From NCBI GenBank assembly GCA_021199475.1, contig JAJQHZ010000124.1, forward strand, positions 1-64,000: a DNA stretch of 64,000 nucleotides. Reading direction: 5' to 3'. The DNA is from Lachnospiraceae bacterium. Lineage in GTDB: Bacteria > Bacillota > Clostridia > Lachnospirales > Lachnospiraceae. The notes under the pieces were generated by a model. That model worked only from the letters and a program-made list of their open reading frames with translations, searched no databases and had not been told where the DNA came from. Below are positions 54,200 to 61,666 of the stretch, in pieces (positions within the stretch are counted from its first letter, which is position 1; every line of letters begins with the position of its first letter). Position numbers and translations under genes: made by a program.

Positions 54200-55447
54200 A
54201 TGAGTGATGTAAAAATCGCAGTTGCAGGCACTGGCTATGTGGGCCTGAGCCTTGCGGTTCTGCTCGCGCAGAAGAATCAGGTGACAGCGGTGGACATCGT
54301 GCCGGAGAAGGTGGAGATGATCAATAACAGAAGGTCGCCGATTCAGGATGATTACATTGAAACATATCTGGCGGAGAAGGAATTGGAGCTGACGGCTACG
54401 CTGGATGCGAAGTCGGCTTATGAGGGTGCGGAATTTGTAGTAATCTGCGCTCCGACGAATTATGATTCGCACACACAGAAGTTTGATACGTCCGCGGTGG
54501 AAGCAGTGATTGACCTGGTGATGGAGTACAATCCGGACGCGATTATGGTGATTAAATCAACGATTCCGGTGGGTTATACGCAGTCGATCCGCGAAAAGAC
54601 CGGCAGCCGGAATATTCTGTTCAGCCCGGAGTTTTTACGCGAGTCGAAGGCACTGTATGATAATCTGTATCCGTCGCGTATCATTGTCGGCACGGATCCG
54701 GAGGATGAGCGGCTTGTGGAGGCAGCGCACACGTTTGCAGGACTGCTCTCTGAGGGAGCGATAAAGGAAGACATTGATACGTTGTTTATGGGATTTACGG
54801 AGGCGGAGGCGGTCAAGCTGTTCGCGAATACTTATCTGGCGCTGCGTGTCGCGTATTTTAATGAGCTGGATACCTACGCGGAGATGAAGGGGCTGAATAC
54901 GGAGCAGATTATCAAAGGAGTCTGCCTCGATCCGCGGATTGGCACGCACTATAACAACCCGAGCTTTGGCTATGGCGGCTACTGTCTGCCGAAGGATACA
55001 AAGCAGCTTCTGGCAAATTATGTGGATGTGCCGGAGAATCTGATCGAGGCGATTGTGGAGAGCAATCGTACACGGAAAGATTTTATCGCGGATCGTGTGC
55101 TGAAGCAGGCCGGATATTATGATTATTATAATCGTGGCGATTATAGTGCCGCAGAGGAGAAGAAGTGCGTGATCGGCGTTTACCGGCTGACGATGAAGAG
55201 CAATTCGGATAATTTCCGGCAGAGCAGCATCCAGGGGGTGATGAAGCGCGTCAAGGCGAAGGGTGCGACCGTTATCATATACGAGCCGACACTTGAGGAT
55301 GGCAGTACTTTCTTCGGAAGTGTCGTGGTCAATGACCTGAATGCATTTAAAGCACAGTGCGATGCGGTAATTGCGAACCGCTATGACGCATGCCTGGATG
55401 ATGTGAAGGAGAAAGTGTATACGAGGGATATTTTCGCCAGGGATTAG
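54200..55447 (+). CDS. ugd: Nucleotide sugar dehydrogenase (UDP-glucose 6-dehydrogenase type)
   Basis: Oxidises a UDP-hexose to the UDP-uronic acid using NAD (415 aa). The cofactor loop is [16 protein letters not shown], the central helix has [21 protein letters not shown]-type residues and the catalytic cysteine lies in [14 protein letters not shown]. It follows the short 388-430-residue enterococcal/streptococcal type. UDP-glucuronic acid is the likely product, adding negative charge to the glycan. AGGAGG precedes the ATG by about 12 bases. A 390-base gap follows. Confidence 0.93.
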   Translation: MSDVKIAVAGTGYVGLSLAVLLAQKNQVTAVDIVPEKVEMINNRRSPIQDDYIETYLAEKELELTATLDAKSAYEGAEFVVICAPTNYDSHTQKFDTSAVEAVIDLVMEYNPDAIMVIKSTIPVGYTQSIREKTGSRNILFSPEFLRESKALYDNLYPSRIIVGTDPEDERLVEAAHTFAGLLSEGAIKEDIDTLFMGFTEAEAVKLFANTYLALRVAYFNELDTYAEMKGLNTEQIIKGVCLDPRIGTHYNNPSFGYGGYCLPKDTKQLLANYVDVPENLIEAIVESNRTRKDFIADRVLKQAGYYDYYNRGDYSAAEEKKCVIGVYRLTMKSNSDNFRQSSIQGVMKRVKAKGATVIIYEPTLEDGSTFFGSVVVNDLNAFKAQCDAVIANRYDACLDDVKEKVYTRDIFARD

Positions 55448-55843
55448 CGCTTCTTAGCACATCATTCGCTAAGAGCCCGGGCTGGTTATTTACACGATAT
55501 CTGCATTTTCCCGGCAGGTATTTACGAAAATTGAAACGAAAAACGCGTCCGGCGGCTGAGGCGGGAAGCTTTGGATGGCAGGGCGACAGCTGCCGGTTCC
55601 TATGCGCAGGGGCGGATGAAGAAAAGATTGACACCTGCGCGGCGCATATATTACAATATCCGCAGCAGTTCAGAACCAAAGAAGCAAAGCAGTAAAGAAG
55701 CGAAGCGGGGTGCAGACCTGCCGCCGGAAGCTCTGAATAACGATCAATACCTGTATTTGCTTCGAACAGTTACGGTCGTTGGTGTTCAGATAACCGGATA
55801 TGGTTTCTGGCAGATATAGAAAAAAGATGGAGGAATGATCAGA
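55448..55843 (+). other. Intergenic region between ugd and rfbD
   Basis: Gene-free stretch with a partial inverted repeat around 55449-55475 (TTCTTAGC with GCTAAGAG) and a short palindrome AGCCCGGGCT; neither has a T-run, so termination after ugd is uncertain. A promoter for rfbD lies at 55628-55657. No coding signal with a ribosome site is visible before 55829. Confidence 0.5.
55628..55657 (+). promoter_or_regulatory. Probable sigma-A promoter of rfbD
   Basis: TTGACA at 55628-55633, 18 bases, TACAAT at 55652-55657. The -35 is a consensus match. It would give rfbD its own transcript with a leader of about 180 bases. Confidence 0.65.
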
Positions 55844-56791
55844 ATGAAGGTTTTGGTGACTGGCGTCGGCGGCCAGCTGGGACATGATGTGATGAATGAG
55901 CTGGCAGCGCGCGGCCATGAGGGAATCGGCTCGGATATTGCGCCGAAGTATAGCGGGATCGCGGATGGCACGGCGGTGACCGGTATGCCGTATGTACAGA
56001 TGGATATCACGGACGCGGAAACGGTAAAGCAGATTTTGTCTGAGGTACATCCGGATGCAGTGGTTCACTGCGCGGCATGGACGGCCGTGGATCTGGCGGA
56101 GGATGATGACAAGGTGGCGAAGGTGCGCCTGGTCAATGCGGGCGGTACGCAGAATATTGCAGATGCGTGCGCTCTGGTGGGCGCAAAGATGCTGTATCTT
56201 TCTACGGATTATGTGTTTGACGGGATGGGGGAGACCCCGTGGGACCCGGACTGCAAGGCGTACAAGCCGCTGAATGTCTATGGTCAGACGAAGCTGGAGG
56301 GCGAGCTTGCGGTGTCGGGCACATTGGAGAAGTATTTCATTGTGCGGATTGCGTGGGTGTTTGGCGTGAATGGAAAGAATTTCATCCGGACGATGCTGAA
56401 TATCGGAAAGAATCATGATACGCTGCGGGTGGTGAACGATCAGATCGGCACACCGACCTATACGTATGACCTGGCGCGTCTCCTGGTTGATATGATTGAG
56501 ACGGAAAAATATGGCTATTATCACGCGACGAATGAGGGCGGATACATCAGCTGGTATGAATTTGCAGCAGAGATTTTCCGCCAGGCGGCCGCACTTGGGA
56601 GGACCGAGTACGATGCAGAGCATCTGACGCTGCTTCCGGTGACGACGGCGGAGTATGGCGAGTCGAAGGCGAAACGCCCGTTTAATTCCCGCCTGGATAA
56701 GAGTAAGCTGTTGGCGAACGGGTTTGAGCCGCTGCCGACCTGGCAGGACGCGCTTGCGCGCTATTTACGGGCAATCGACGCGGACTTCTGA
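55844..56791 (+). CDS. rfbD: dTDP-4-dehydrorhamnose reductase
   Basis: Last enzyme of dTDP-L-rhamnose synthesis (about 315 aa). VTGVGGQLGHDVMN is the cofactor loop, YLSTDYVFDG holds the catalytic Ser/Thr, and YGQTKLEGE the YxxxK pair; VNDQIGTPTYTYDLA is the usual family stretch. I start at ATG 55844, since GGAGG at 55829-55833 is 10 bases before it but only one base before ATG 55835. The other rhamnose genes (rfbA, rfbB, rfbC) are not in this window and must lie elsewhere. Own promoter likely. Confidence 0.93.
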   Translation: MKVLVTGVGGQLGHDVMNELAARGHEGIGSDIAPKYSGIADGTAVTGMPYVQMDITDAETVKQILSEVHPDAVVHCAAWTAVDLAEDDDKVAKVRLVNAGGTQNIADACALVGAKMLYLSTDYVFDGMGETPWDPDCKAYKPLNVYGQTKLEGELAVSGTLEKYFIVRIAWVFGVNGKNFIRTMLNIGKNHDTLRVVNDQIGTPTYTYDLARLLVDMIETEKYGYYHATNEGGYISWYEFAAEIFRQAAALGRTEYDAEHLTLLPVTTAEYGESKAKRPFNSRLDKSKLLANGFEPLPTWQDALARYLRAIDADF

Positions 56792-56832
56792 GGTTTTGTG
56801 TATTTTGGCACGGGAACTGGCGGGGAGGTGTA

Positions 56833-56933
56833 TCTTTAAGGCAGGCTTAAGCGCAGGAGAGTACTATTTCCAAGGCGGGCTTAAGCGCAGGAGAGTCACA
56901 TTTCCAAGGCAGGTTTATGCGCAGGAACGAGGA
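56833..56933 (+). repeat. Three tandem repeats of 34 bases
   Basis: Units near 56833-56866, 56867-56900 and 56901-56933 share AAGGC(A/G)GG(C/T)TTA(A/T)GCGCAGGA. They fill most of the gap between rfbD and dacF. Repeats touch each other with no spacers, so this is a minisatellite and not a CRISPR. Confidence 0.75.
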
Positions 56934-57007
56934 ATCGCTTCTTAGACATATCCTCATGCGCATCCGAATAGAATGGTTTATACCAATTGTGTAGGGAGAG
57001 CCTTGTC

Positions 57008-58306
57008 ATGATGAAGTTGCGCTGCCGCGCAAAGACGCAGCCCGGGTCCGCGATCGGCTCTGTTTTACATGGGAAGCTGTGCTGCCGCGCAAGGACGCAG
57101 CCTGGGTCCGCGATCGGCTCTGTTTTATCTGTGATTTTATGCGTTATGATGGCTTTTTATCCGATGTGTGCCTGTGCGGAGACGTCGGAGAACCTTGAAT
57201 TGTACGCCCGCAGCGCGGTCCTGATGGATGGCGGCAGCGGGCGTGTTCTCTATGATAAGGATGGTGATACGCCGCTTCCGATGGCGAGCACGACGAAAAT
57301 CATGACCTGCATCCTGGCGCTGGAAGCGATGGCAGATGGCACGGATATCATCTGCACGGTCTCCGGGAATGCGTCCGCGCAGCCGCAGGTGAAGCTTGGT
57401 ATGGTGGAGGGCGATACATTTTATCTGAGCGATCTGCTGTATTCCCTGATGCTTGAATCACACAATGATACGGCTGTCTGTGTCGCGGAGGCGGTTGCTG
57501 GCAGTGTTGAGGATTTTGCCGCTCTGATGAATGAGAAGGCTGTGGAAATCGGCTGTACACAGACCTGGTATATCACGCCGAATGGTCTGGATGCGGAGGA
57601 TGAAAATGGGGTGCATCATACAACTGCGCATGACCTGGCGCTGGTCATGCGCTATTGCCTGAGGACGTCGCCCCAGAAGGAGGAATTTCTGGCCGTGACC
57701 CGCACGGCCTCTTATACGTTCACCAATCTCTCCGGCACCCGCACGTACAGCTGTACGAATCACAACGCATTTCTGAATCTGATGGACGGCGCGCTCTCCG
57801 GCAAGACCGGCTACACCGCCCAGGCCGGTTACTGCTACGTGGGTGCGCTCGAACGCGATGGGAAGCTGCTGATCGTGGCGCTTCTGGCCTGCGGCTGGCC
57901 GAACAATAAGGGGTATAAATGGTCCGATACGAAAAAACTGATGAATTACGGATTATCGGCATTCGAACTGCGCGATATTACGAATTTGACTGCCTCAGAG
58001 GCGAACTTAGATGTGCGGACGGAGGACATTGCTGTCACGAACGGGCAGCAGGAATCGGTGACGACGGTACTTGATGAACCGGATCCAACACCGGTATTGA
58101 TGCGCGCGGAGGAGGAGATTGAGATTCGGATGGAGATGCTCCGGACGCTGGAGGCTCCGGTGCAGGACGGCACACAGGTTGGGCTGGTGCACTATCTGGT
58201 GGATGGAGAGGAGTATGCGGTCACATCCATATTGACTGCCGGAGCGGTAAAAGAACGGACGTGGCTGTATTGCCTGAGAAAACTGACAGAACAATATTTT
58301 CTGTGA
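57008..58306 (+). CDS. D-alanyl-D-alanine carboxypeptidase, DacF type
   Basis: Penicillin-binding protein that trims peptidoglycan stem peptides (432 aa). After the signal peptide (core SVILCVMMAFYPMCACAE) come the active-site motifs MASTTKIM (SxxK), ESHNDTA (SxN) and SGKTGYTAQ (KTG). A C-terminal beta domain begins near residue 300. The N-terminal region is odd: a 20-residue block (AKTQPGSAIGSVL with flanks) is duplicated, making a long positive stretch before the hydrophobic core. AGGGAGAG 7 bases before ATG 57008 supports this start over TTG 56987. The stop codon lies in another tandem repeat. A PrsW- or membrane-anchor helix at the end is not seen. Confidence 0.92.
   Translation: MMKLRCRAKTQPGSAIGSVLHGKLCCRARTQPGSAIGSVLSVILCVMMAFYPMCACAETSENLELYARSAVLMDGGSGRVLYDKDGDTPLPMASTTKIMTCILALEAMADGTDIICTVSGNASAQPQVKLGMVEGDTFYLSDLLYSLMLESHNDTAVCVAEAVAGSVEDFAALMNEKAVEIGCTQTWYITPNGLDAEDENGVHHTTAHDLALVMRYCLRTSPQKEEFLAVTRTASYTFTNLSGTRTYSCTNHNAFLNLMDGALSGKTGYTAQAGYCYVGALERDGKLLIVALLACGWPNNKGYKWSDTKKLMNYGLSAFELRDITNLTASEANLDVRTEDIAVTNGQQESVTTVLDEPDPTPVLMRAEEEIEIRMEMLRTLEAPVQDGTQVGLVHYLVDGEEYAVTSILTAGAVKERTWLYCLRKLTEQYFL
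57013..57127 (+). repeat. 60-base in-frame duplication in the dacF signal region
   Basis: 57013-57067 and 57073-57127 match at 51 of 55 positions, exactly 60 bases apart. It duplicates 20 residues before the hydrophobic core of the signal peptide. Confidence 0.85.
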
Positions 58307-58367
58307 ATGCATGACAGAACGGTATTTTCAGTGAGCGCATGGCGGAACAGTATTTTCTGTGAGAGCA
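58284..58367 (+). repeat. Three tandem 28-base repeats across the dacF stop codon
   Basis: Units 58284-58311, 58312-58339 and 58340-58367 share TG(A/G)C(A/G)GAAC..TATTTTC(T/A)GTGA. The dacF stop is in unit one; the array fills the gap to the convergent AraC-type gene. Confidence 0.8.
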
Positions 58368-58371
58368 GGAG

Positions 58372-59358
58372 CTACAATCTCACCTGCCCGGTTTCCCGGT
58401 TCTTGACACGGAACGCGCGCGGTGTCATGTGGTAGCGCTCCTTGAATACGCGGTGAAAATAGCTGTTGTTTTCATAGCCCACCGAGGCGATGATGTCGTT
58501 GACGGACAGGTCGGTATCGCAGAGCAGCTGCACGGATTTATTCAGGCGCTTTCGCTGCAGGAGTTCCTTAAAGTTGTGGCCGGTGCATTTTTTGATCAGG
58601 CGGCTGAGCACATGCAGAGGCAGATGCAGCTGCTCACTGAGCTCGGTGAGAGTGGCGGTGCGGTATTTTTGCTCAATGTAGTTCAGCGTCGTCATGGAAA
58701 TCATGTTCTCATACTGGTCGGGAAGACGCATCTCCACACACTGGATCGAATCGACCAGATACATGAAAATCAGCCCCATCGTCGTCTGATTGATGCGGCT
58801 CTCGTCATTCTGTCCGGTTACCAGAGAGTAGATCATATTTTCCAGAAGGTTCTGAATCTGCAGATTGTCCGCCACCTTGAAATGCAGGTACTCCCCGCGC
58901 TCCTCATTGCGGCGCAGAATATTAGCAAGAAAATCCTCTAGGACGTTATTCCTGCCGGTCATGGTGTAGGCCACATCAAAGAATTCCGGAAGCATGATAA
59001 AGTTGATCGCGATGTCATTTTCGCCCGCCGGAAGGATTTCATGCCGTGTGAACTGGTTCAAAAACAGCAGCTCGCCCTTGCGGATGACGACCTGCTTCTC
59101 ATTGATGACGTTGGTCAACTCTCCCTCACAGACATAGAGTGCTTCGATGTAATTGTGGCGATGCAGCGGAAAATGCACAAAGCGGGTATGTGTCCGCACG
59201 GCAATCAGCTGTCCCTCTTCGAGTATCTTCGCACTGTCAACGGTAAAATCATTTCCGTCTGACGCATAAAGGCCGCGGTCTACATATTTTTCACCGTCAA
59301 GGATGCGCTGCTCCTCATCTGTGATTTTTTGAAGCTGTTCCAAAAGTTCTTTGCGCAT
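58372..59358 (-). CDS. AraC family regulator with cupin sensor domain
   Basis: Transcription regulator of 328 aa. An N-terminal helical part is followed by a cupin-type sensor domain at about 60-150 (FPLHRHNYIEALYVCEGEL, then RKGELLFLNQFTRHEI), and the C-terminal 100 residues form two helix-turn-helix units of the AraC kind (LTELSEQLHLPLHVLSRLIKK and DIIASVGYENNSYFHRVFK). This type usually senses a sugar and controls sugar-use genes. I start at ATG 59358 with AGGGAA upstream; the frame can be read back to 59463 without support. It points toward dacF and away from the tRNA gene. Targets unknown. Confidence 0.9.
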   Translation of the reverse strand: MRKELLEQLQKITDEEQRILDGEKYVDRGLYASDGNDFTVDSAKILEEGQLIAVRTHTRFVHFPLHRHNYIEALYVCEGELTNVINEKQVVIRKGELLFLNQFTRHEILPAGENDIAINFIMLPEFFDVAYTMTGRNNVLEDFLANILRRNEERGEYLHFKVADNLQIQNLLENMIYSLVTGQNDESRINQTTMGLIFMYLVDSIQCVEMRLPDQYENMISMTTLNYIEQKYRTATLTELSEQLHLPLHVLSRLIKKCTGHNFKELLQRKRLNKSVQLLCDTDLSVNDIIASVGYENNSYFHRVFKERYHMTPRAFRVKNRETGQVRL

Positions 59359-59470
59359 AACATTCCCTGTTTTTATCGTTTGGCTGCTTCCTCTATCTCG
59401 CATCGCTGGCAAATGGAGAGCGCTGGCGATTACTGCCAGAATGAAATACAGATATTTGGGCAAGAAAAAA

Positions 59471-59542
59471 TAGTCCCTAGGGGAATCGAACCCCTGTTTC
59501 CGCCGTGAGAGGGCGGCGTCTTAACCGCTTGACCAAGGAACC
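59471..59542 (-). tRNA. tRNA-Glu (anticodon CTC)
   Basis: 72-base cloverleaf. The anticodon stem CCGCC/GGCGG closes the loop CTCTCAC with anticodon CTC; the T arm is CAGGGG-TTCGATT-CCCCT and the D arm carries GGTCAAGCGGTTAAGAC. The acceptor stem GGTTCCT pairs with AGGGACT through several G-U pairs. CCA is not encoded; a T6 run follows directly and can end transcription. Confidence 0.93.
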
Positions 59543-59552
59543 ATGCTTGAGT

Positions 59553-59581
59553 ATTATAACCCGGACCCTTGAAAAATGCAA
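59553..59581 (-). promoter_or_regulatory. tRNA-Glu promoter
   Basis: On the minus strand TTGCAT (59581-59576), 17 bases, TATAAT (59558-59553). Transcription would begin only a few bases before the mature tRNA end at 59542. Confidence 0.75.
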
Positions 59582-59716
59582 GCATTTTTTTTGAAAAAAT
59601 TGAAAAAATTTTAAAAATGAAAAATGTACACATATAAGTTACAAAAGTACACAATAGCGCCGCTAAATGGGCAAAGGCTGAAATAATATAGTACCATTGC
59701 CTGATGGACAGAGAGC

Positions 59717-59749
59717 AAAAAAAATCGGCGTGAGAAGGAATCACGCCGA
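59717..59749 (-). terminator. Rho-independent terminator of the M32 carboxypeptidase gene
   Basis: On the minus strand a 9-bp stem (TCGGCGTGA/TCACGCCGA) with a 7-base loop is followed by eight T. It lies 10 bases after the stop of the carboxypeptidase gene. Confidence 0.9.
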
Positions 59750-59758
59750 ATATCCGTA

Positions 59759-61264
59759 TTACCGGTCAAACCCGTATAGCTTCGCGTATTTTTTATTGAA
59801 GTAATCCAGCAATGGCCGGGCGGTCAGCTTCTGTCCGCAAACGCGCTGAAGTACCTCGGAGGAGTTGTAGAAGCTGCCATTGCGATGGATGTTCTCATTT
59901 AACCATGCAGTGATATCGCGAATGCGGCCGTCCGAGAGGATTTCATCGACATCCCCCAGCTCTTTCTCCAGCGCTTCAAGGAACATACCGTCATACATCG
60001 AGCCGAGCAGGTAGGACGGGAAATAGCCGAAGGAGCCATCGGACCAGTGCATATCCTGAAGGATTCCCTCTGCATCGTTCTGCGGGCGAATGCCAAGCAG
60101 CTCTTCCATCTTGTCATTCCAGAGCGCAGGCAGGTCGTCGACCGGTACGTTGTCGCGGAAGATGGCTTTTTCCATTTCATAGCGCAGAATGATGTGCAGG
60201 CAGTAGGTCACCTCATCCGCTTCGGTGCGGATCATGCTCGGGTGCACGTCATTGATGGCGCGGCAGAAGGTGTCCAGCGGAATCTGTTTGAACTGCGGAA
60301 GCAGACTGCTCAGCTTGTCATAGATCGGCTCCCAGAAGCTTCTGCGGCGGCCGAGAATGTTTTCGAAAAAGCGGGACTGGCTCTCATGAAGCCCCATCAT
60401 GTTTACCTGTTCGACGGCAGTATCCTCATATGCGGGATCAATATTCTGCCCGAAGATCGCGTGCCCGCCCTCGTGGATGGCACTGAACATCGCGGAGATC
60501 GGGTCATCTTCGTTGTAATGGTTGGTCACACGTACATCGCCGATGCACAGGTCCGTCGTAAATGGGTGCTCGCTTTCCGCTGTGGTGCCGGCATCCGCGT
60601 CAAATCCGATGTAGTCGAGCAGCATGGACTGAACCTCCTTCTGCGCGGCAATGTCATAGTGTCCCTCGAGTGCGGACAGGTTCGGACGCCCGGCTGCCTC
60701 AATTTTGCCAAGCAAAGGAAGCAGCCCTTCCTTGAGCTCCTCGAACACGCGGTCAATGGTTGCACTGTCCATTCCCTCTTCGTACAGGTCCAACAGCACT
60801 TCATAGGGATCCTGGTCCGGTTCCATATAGTGTACATATTCCTTTGTCATGGAAATCACTTTTTCCAGATACGGCGAAAATTCGGAAAAATCGGAATTGC
60901 GCTTTGCTTTTTCCCAGATGCGCTCCGAGCGGGTCTTTGCCTCTGTGTAGGCGGTGTAGAAGTCCTCCGGAATCCGTTTGAAGCGCTCGTAGTCGCGCAG
61001 ATTGCGCTTTACGGTAAGCTGCATTGCCGGGTCAAGGGAATCGAACTGAGCCGGCTGGGAAAGTTCATGCAGCATTTTTCCATATTCGTCTGCGGTAGAA
61101 AGCCGAAAGGCTTCTGTCGAAAAATAGTTGATTGCGCGCATGCGTGCCTCGACGCCTTTTTCCGGAGCCGCGGTTGATAGATCCCAGTAGAGCAGCGTCA
61201 GAACATGATCGTACTGGCGCATAGTGTGGAGATAATCTTTGAATTGCTTTAACGTGTCACTCAT
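59759..61264 (-). CDS. Carboxypeptidase M32 (Taq type)
   Basis: Zinc metallocarboxypeptidase of 501 aa, the family's usual length. The zinc motif is AIHEGGHAIFGQN (HExxH), with the third ligand Glu in MMGLHESQSRFFEN; ADEVTYCLHIILRYEMEKA is the conserved later helix. DLSTAAPEKGVEARM near the start is typical as well. It removes C-terminal residues from peptides in the cytosol. ATG 61264 has AGGAGG 6 bases before, so I prefer it to the frame from 61279. Ends at a clear terminator. Not connected to the glycan locus. Confidence 0.94.
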   Translation of the reverse strand: MSDTLKQFKDYLHTMRQYDHVLTLLYWDLSTAAPEKGVEARMRAINYFSTEAFRLSTADEYGKMLHELSQPAQFDSLDPAMQLTVKRNLRDYERFKRIPEDFYTAYTEAKTRSERIWEKAKRNSDFSEFSPYLEKVISMTKEYVHYMEPDQDPYEVLLDLYEEGMDSATIDRVFEELKEGLLPLLGKIEAAGRPNLSALEGHYDIAAQKEVQSMLLDYIGFDADAGTTAESEHPFTTDLCIGDVRVTNHYNEDDPISAMFSAIHEGGHAIFGQNIDPAYEDTAVEQVNMMGLHESQSRFFENILGRRRSFWEPIYDKLSSLLPQFKQIPLDTFCRAINDVHPSMIRTEADEVTYCLHIILRYEMEKAIFRDNVPVDDLPALWNDKMEELLGIRPQNDAEGILQDMHWSDGSFGYFPSYLLGSMYDGMFLEALEKELGDVDEILSDGRIRDITAWLNENIHRNGSFYNSSEVLQRVCGQKLTARPLLDYFNKKYAKLYGFDR

Positions 61265-61666
61265 GTGTGTCCTCCTCATTCCATATCATATCCCGCATTG
61301 ATATTTGATGCGGGATGCAGGCCGCATCGTATGATATCATAAATTAGCTATAATAGGTATAGTGTTCATAAAAATGAATCGTTTTATTCTTCATACGTCC
61401 GCATTTTGATAAATCCCAGTATAATCCGGATCAACGTGGAGTGCAAGGCCAAATTAGAACGCCTCGCAGGAGCCATCCTGCGAATGTGTGATGGCATACC
61501 CCTGCCTGCGCCGCGCGGTCGGAGGAGCGAATGCACGGCATTTCGTGGAGAAAATATTTGAATGAATAGTTGCGTGATAAGAGGATTCGGTGATATACTG
61601 TAAAAGCGCAGATTTTTAATATCGGATGAGGTGGCGCAGCGAAATTTGCTGCGGGATGAATTTATA
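61265..61666. promoter_or_regulatory. Divergent upstream region of the M32 and DUF5717-like genes
   Basis: Gene-free stretch between divergent genes. It contains a 9-bp inverted repeat (61290-61298 with 61308-61316) in the leader of the M32 gene, a 12-base palindrome TATGATATCATA at 61330-61341, a TATAAT at 61359-61364 on the plus strand without a good -35, and a hairpin with 8-bp arms TCGCAGGA/TCCTGCGA at 61464-61483. These are candidate promoter and operator parts, not proven. Confidence 0.45.

Noticed and set aside
56833-56933. CRISPR array
   Set aside because: Repeats are directly joined without unique spacers, only three units, and no cas genes in the window.
59430-59744. Minus-strand frame of 104 codons across the tRNA
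   Set aside because: It reads through tRNA-Glu and gives the familiar false peptide of tRNA T arms (GGNRGSIPLGT); no ribosome site.
60047-61177. Plus-strand frame of 376 codons
   Set aside because: Antisense to the M32 carboxypeptidase, whose motifs are intact; no recognisable protein features.
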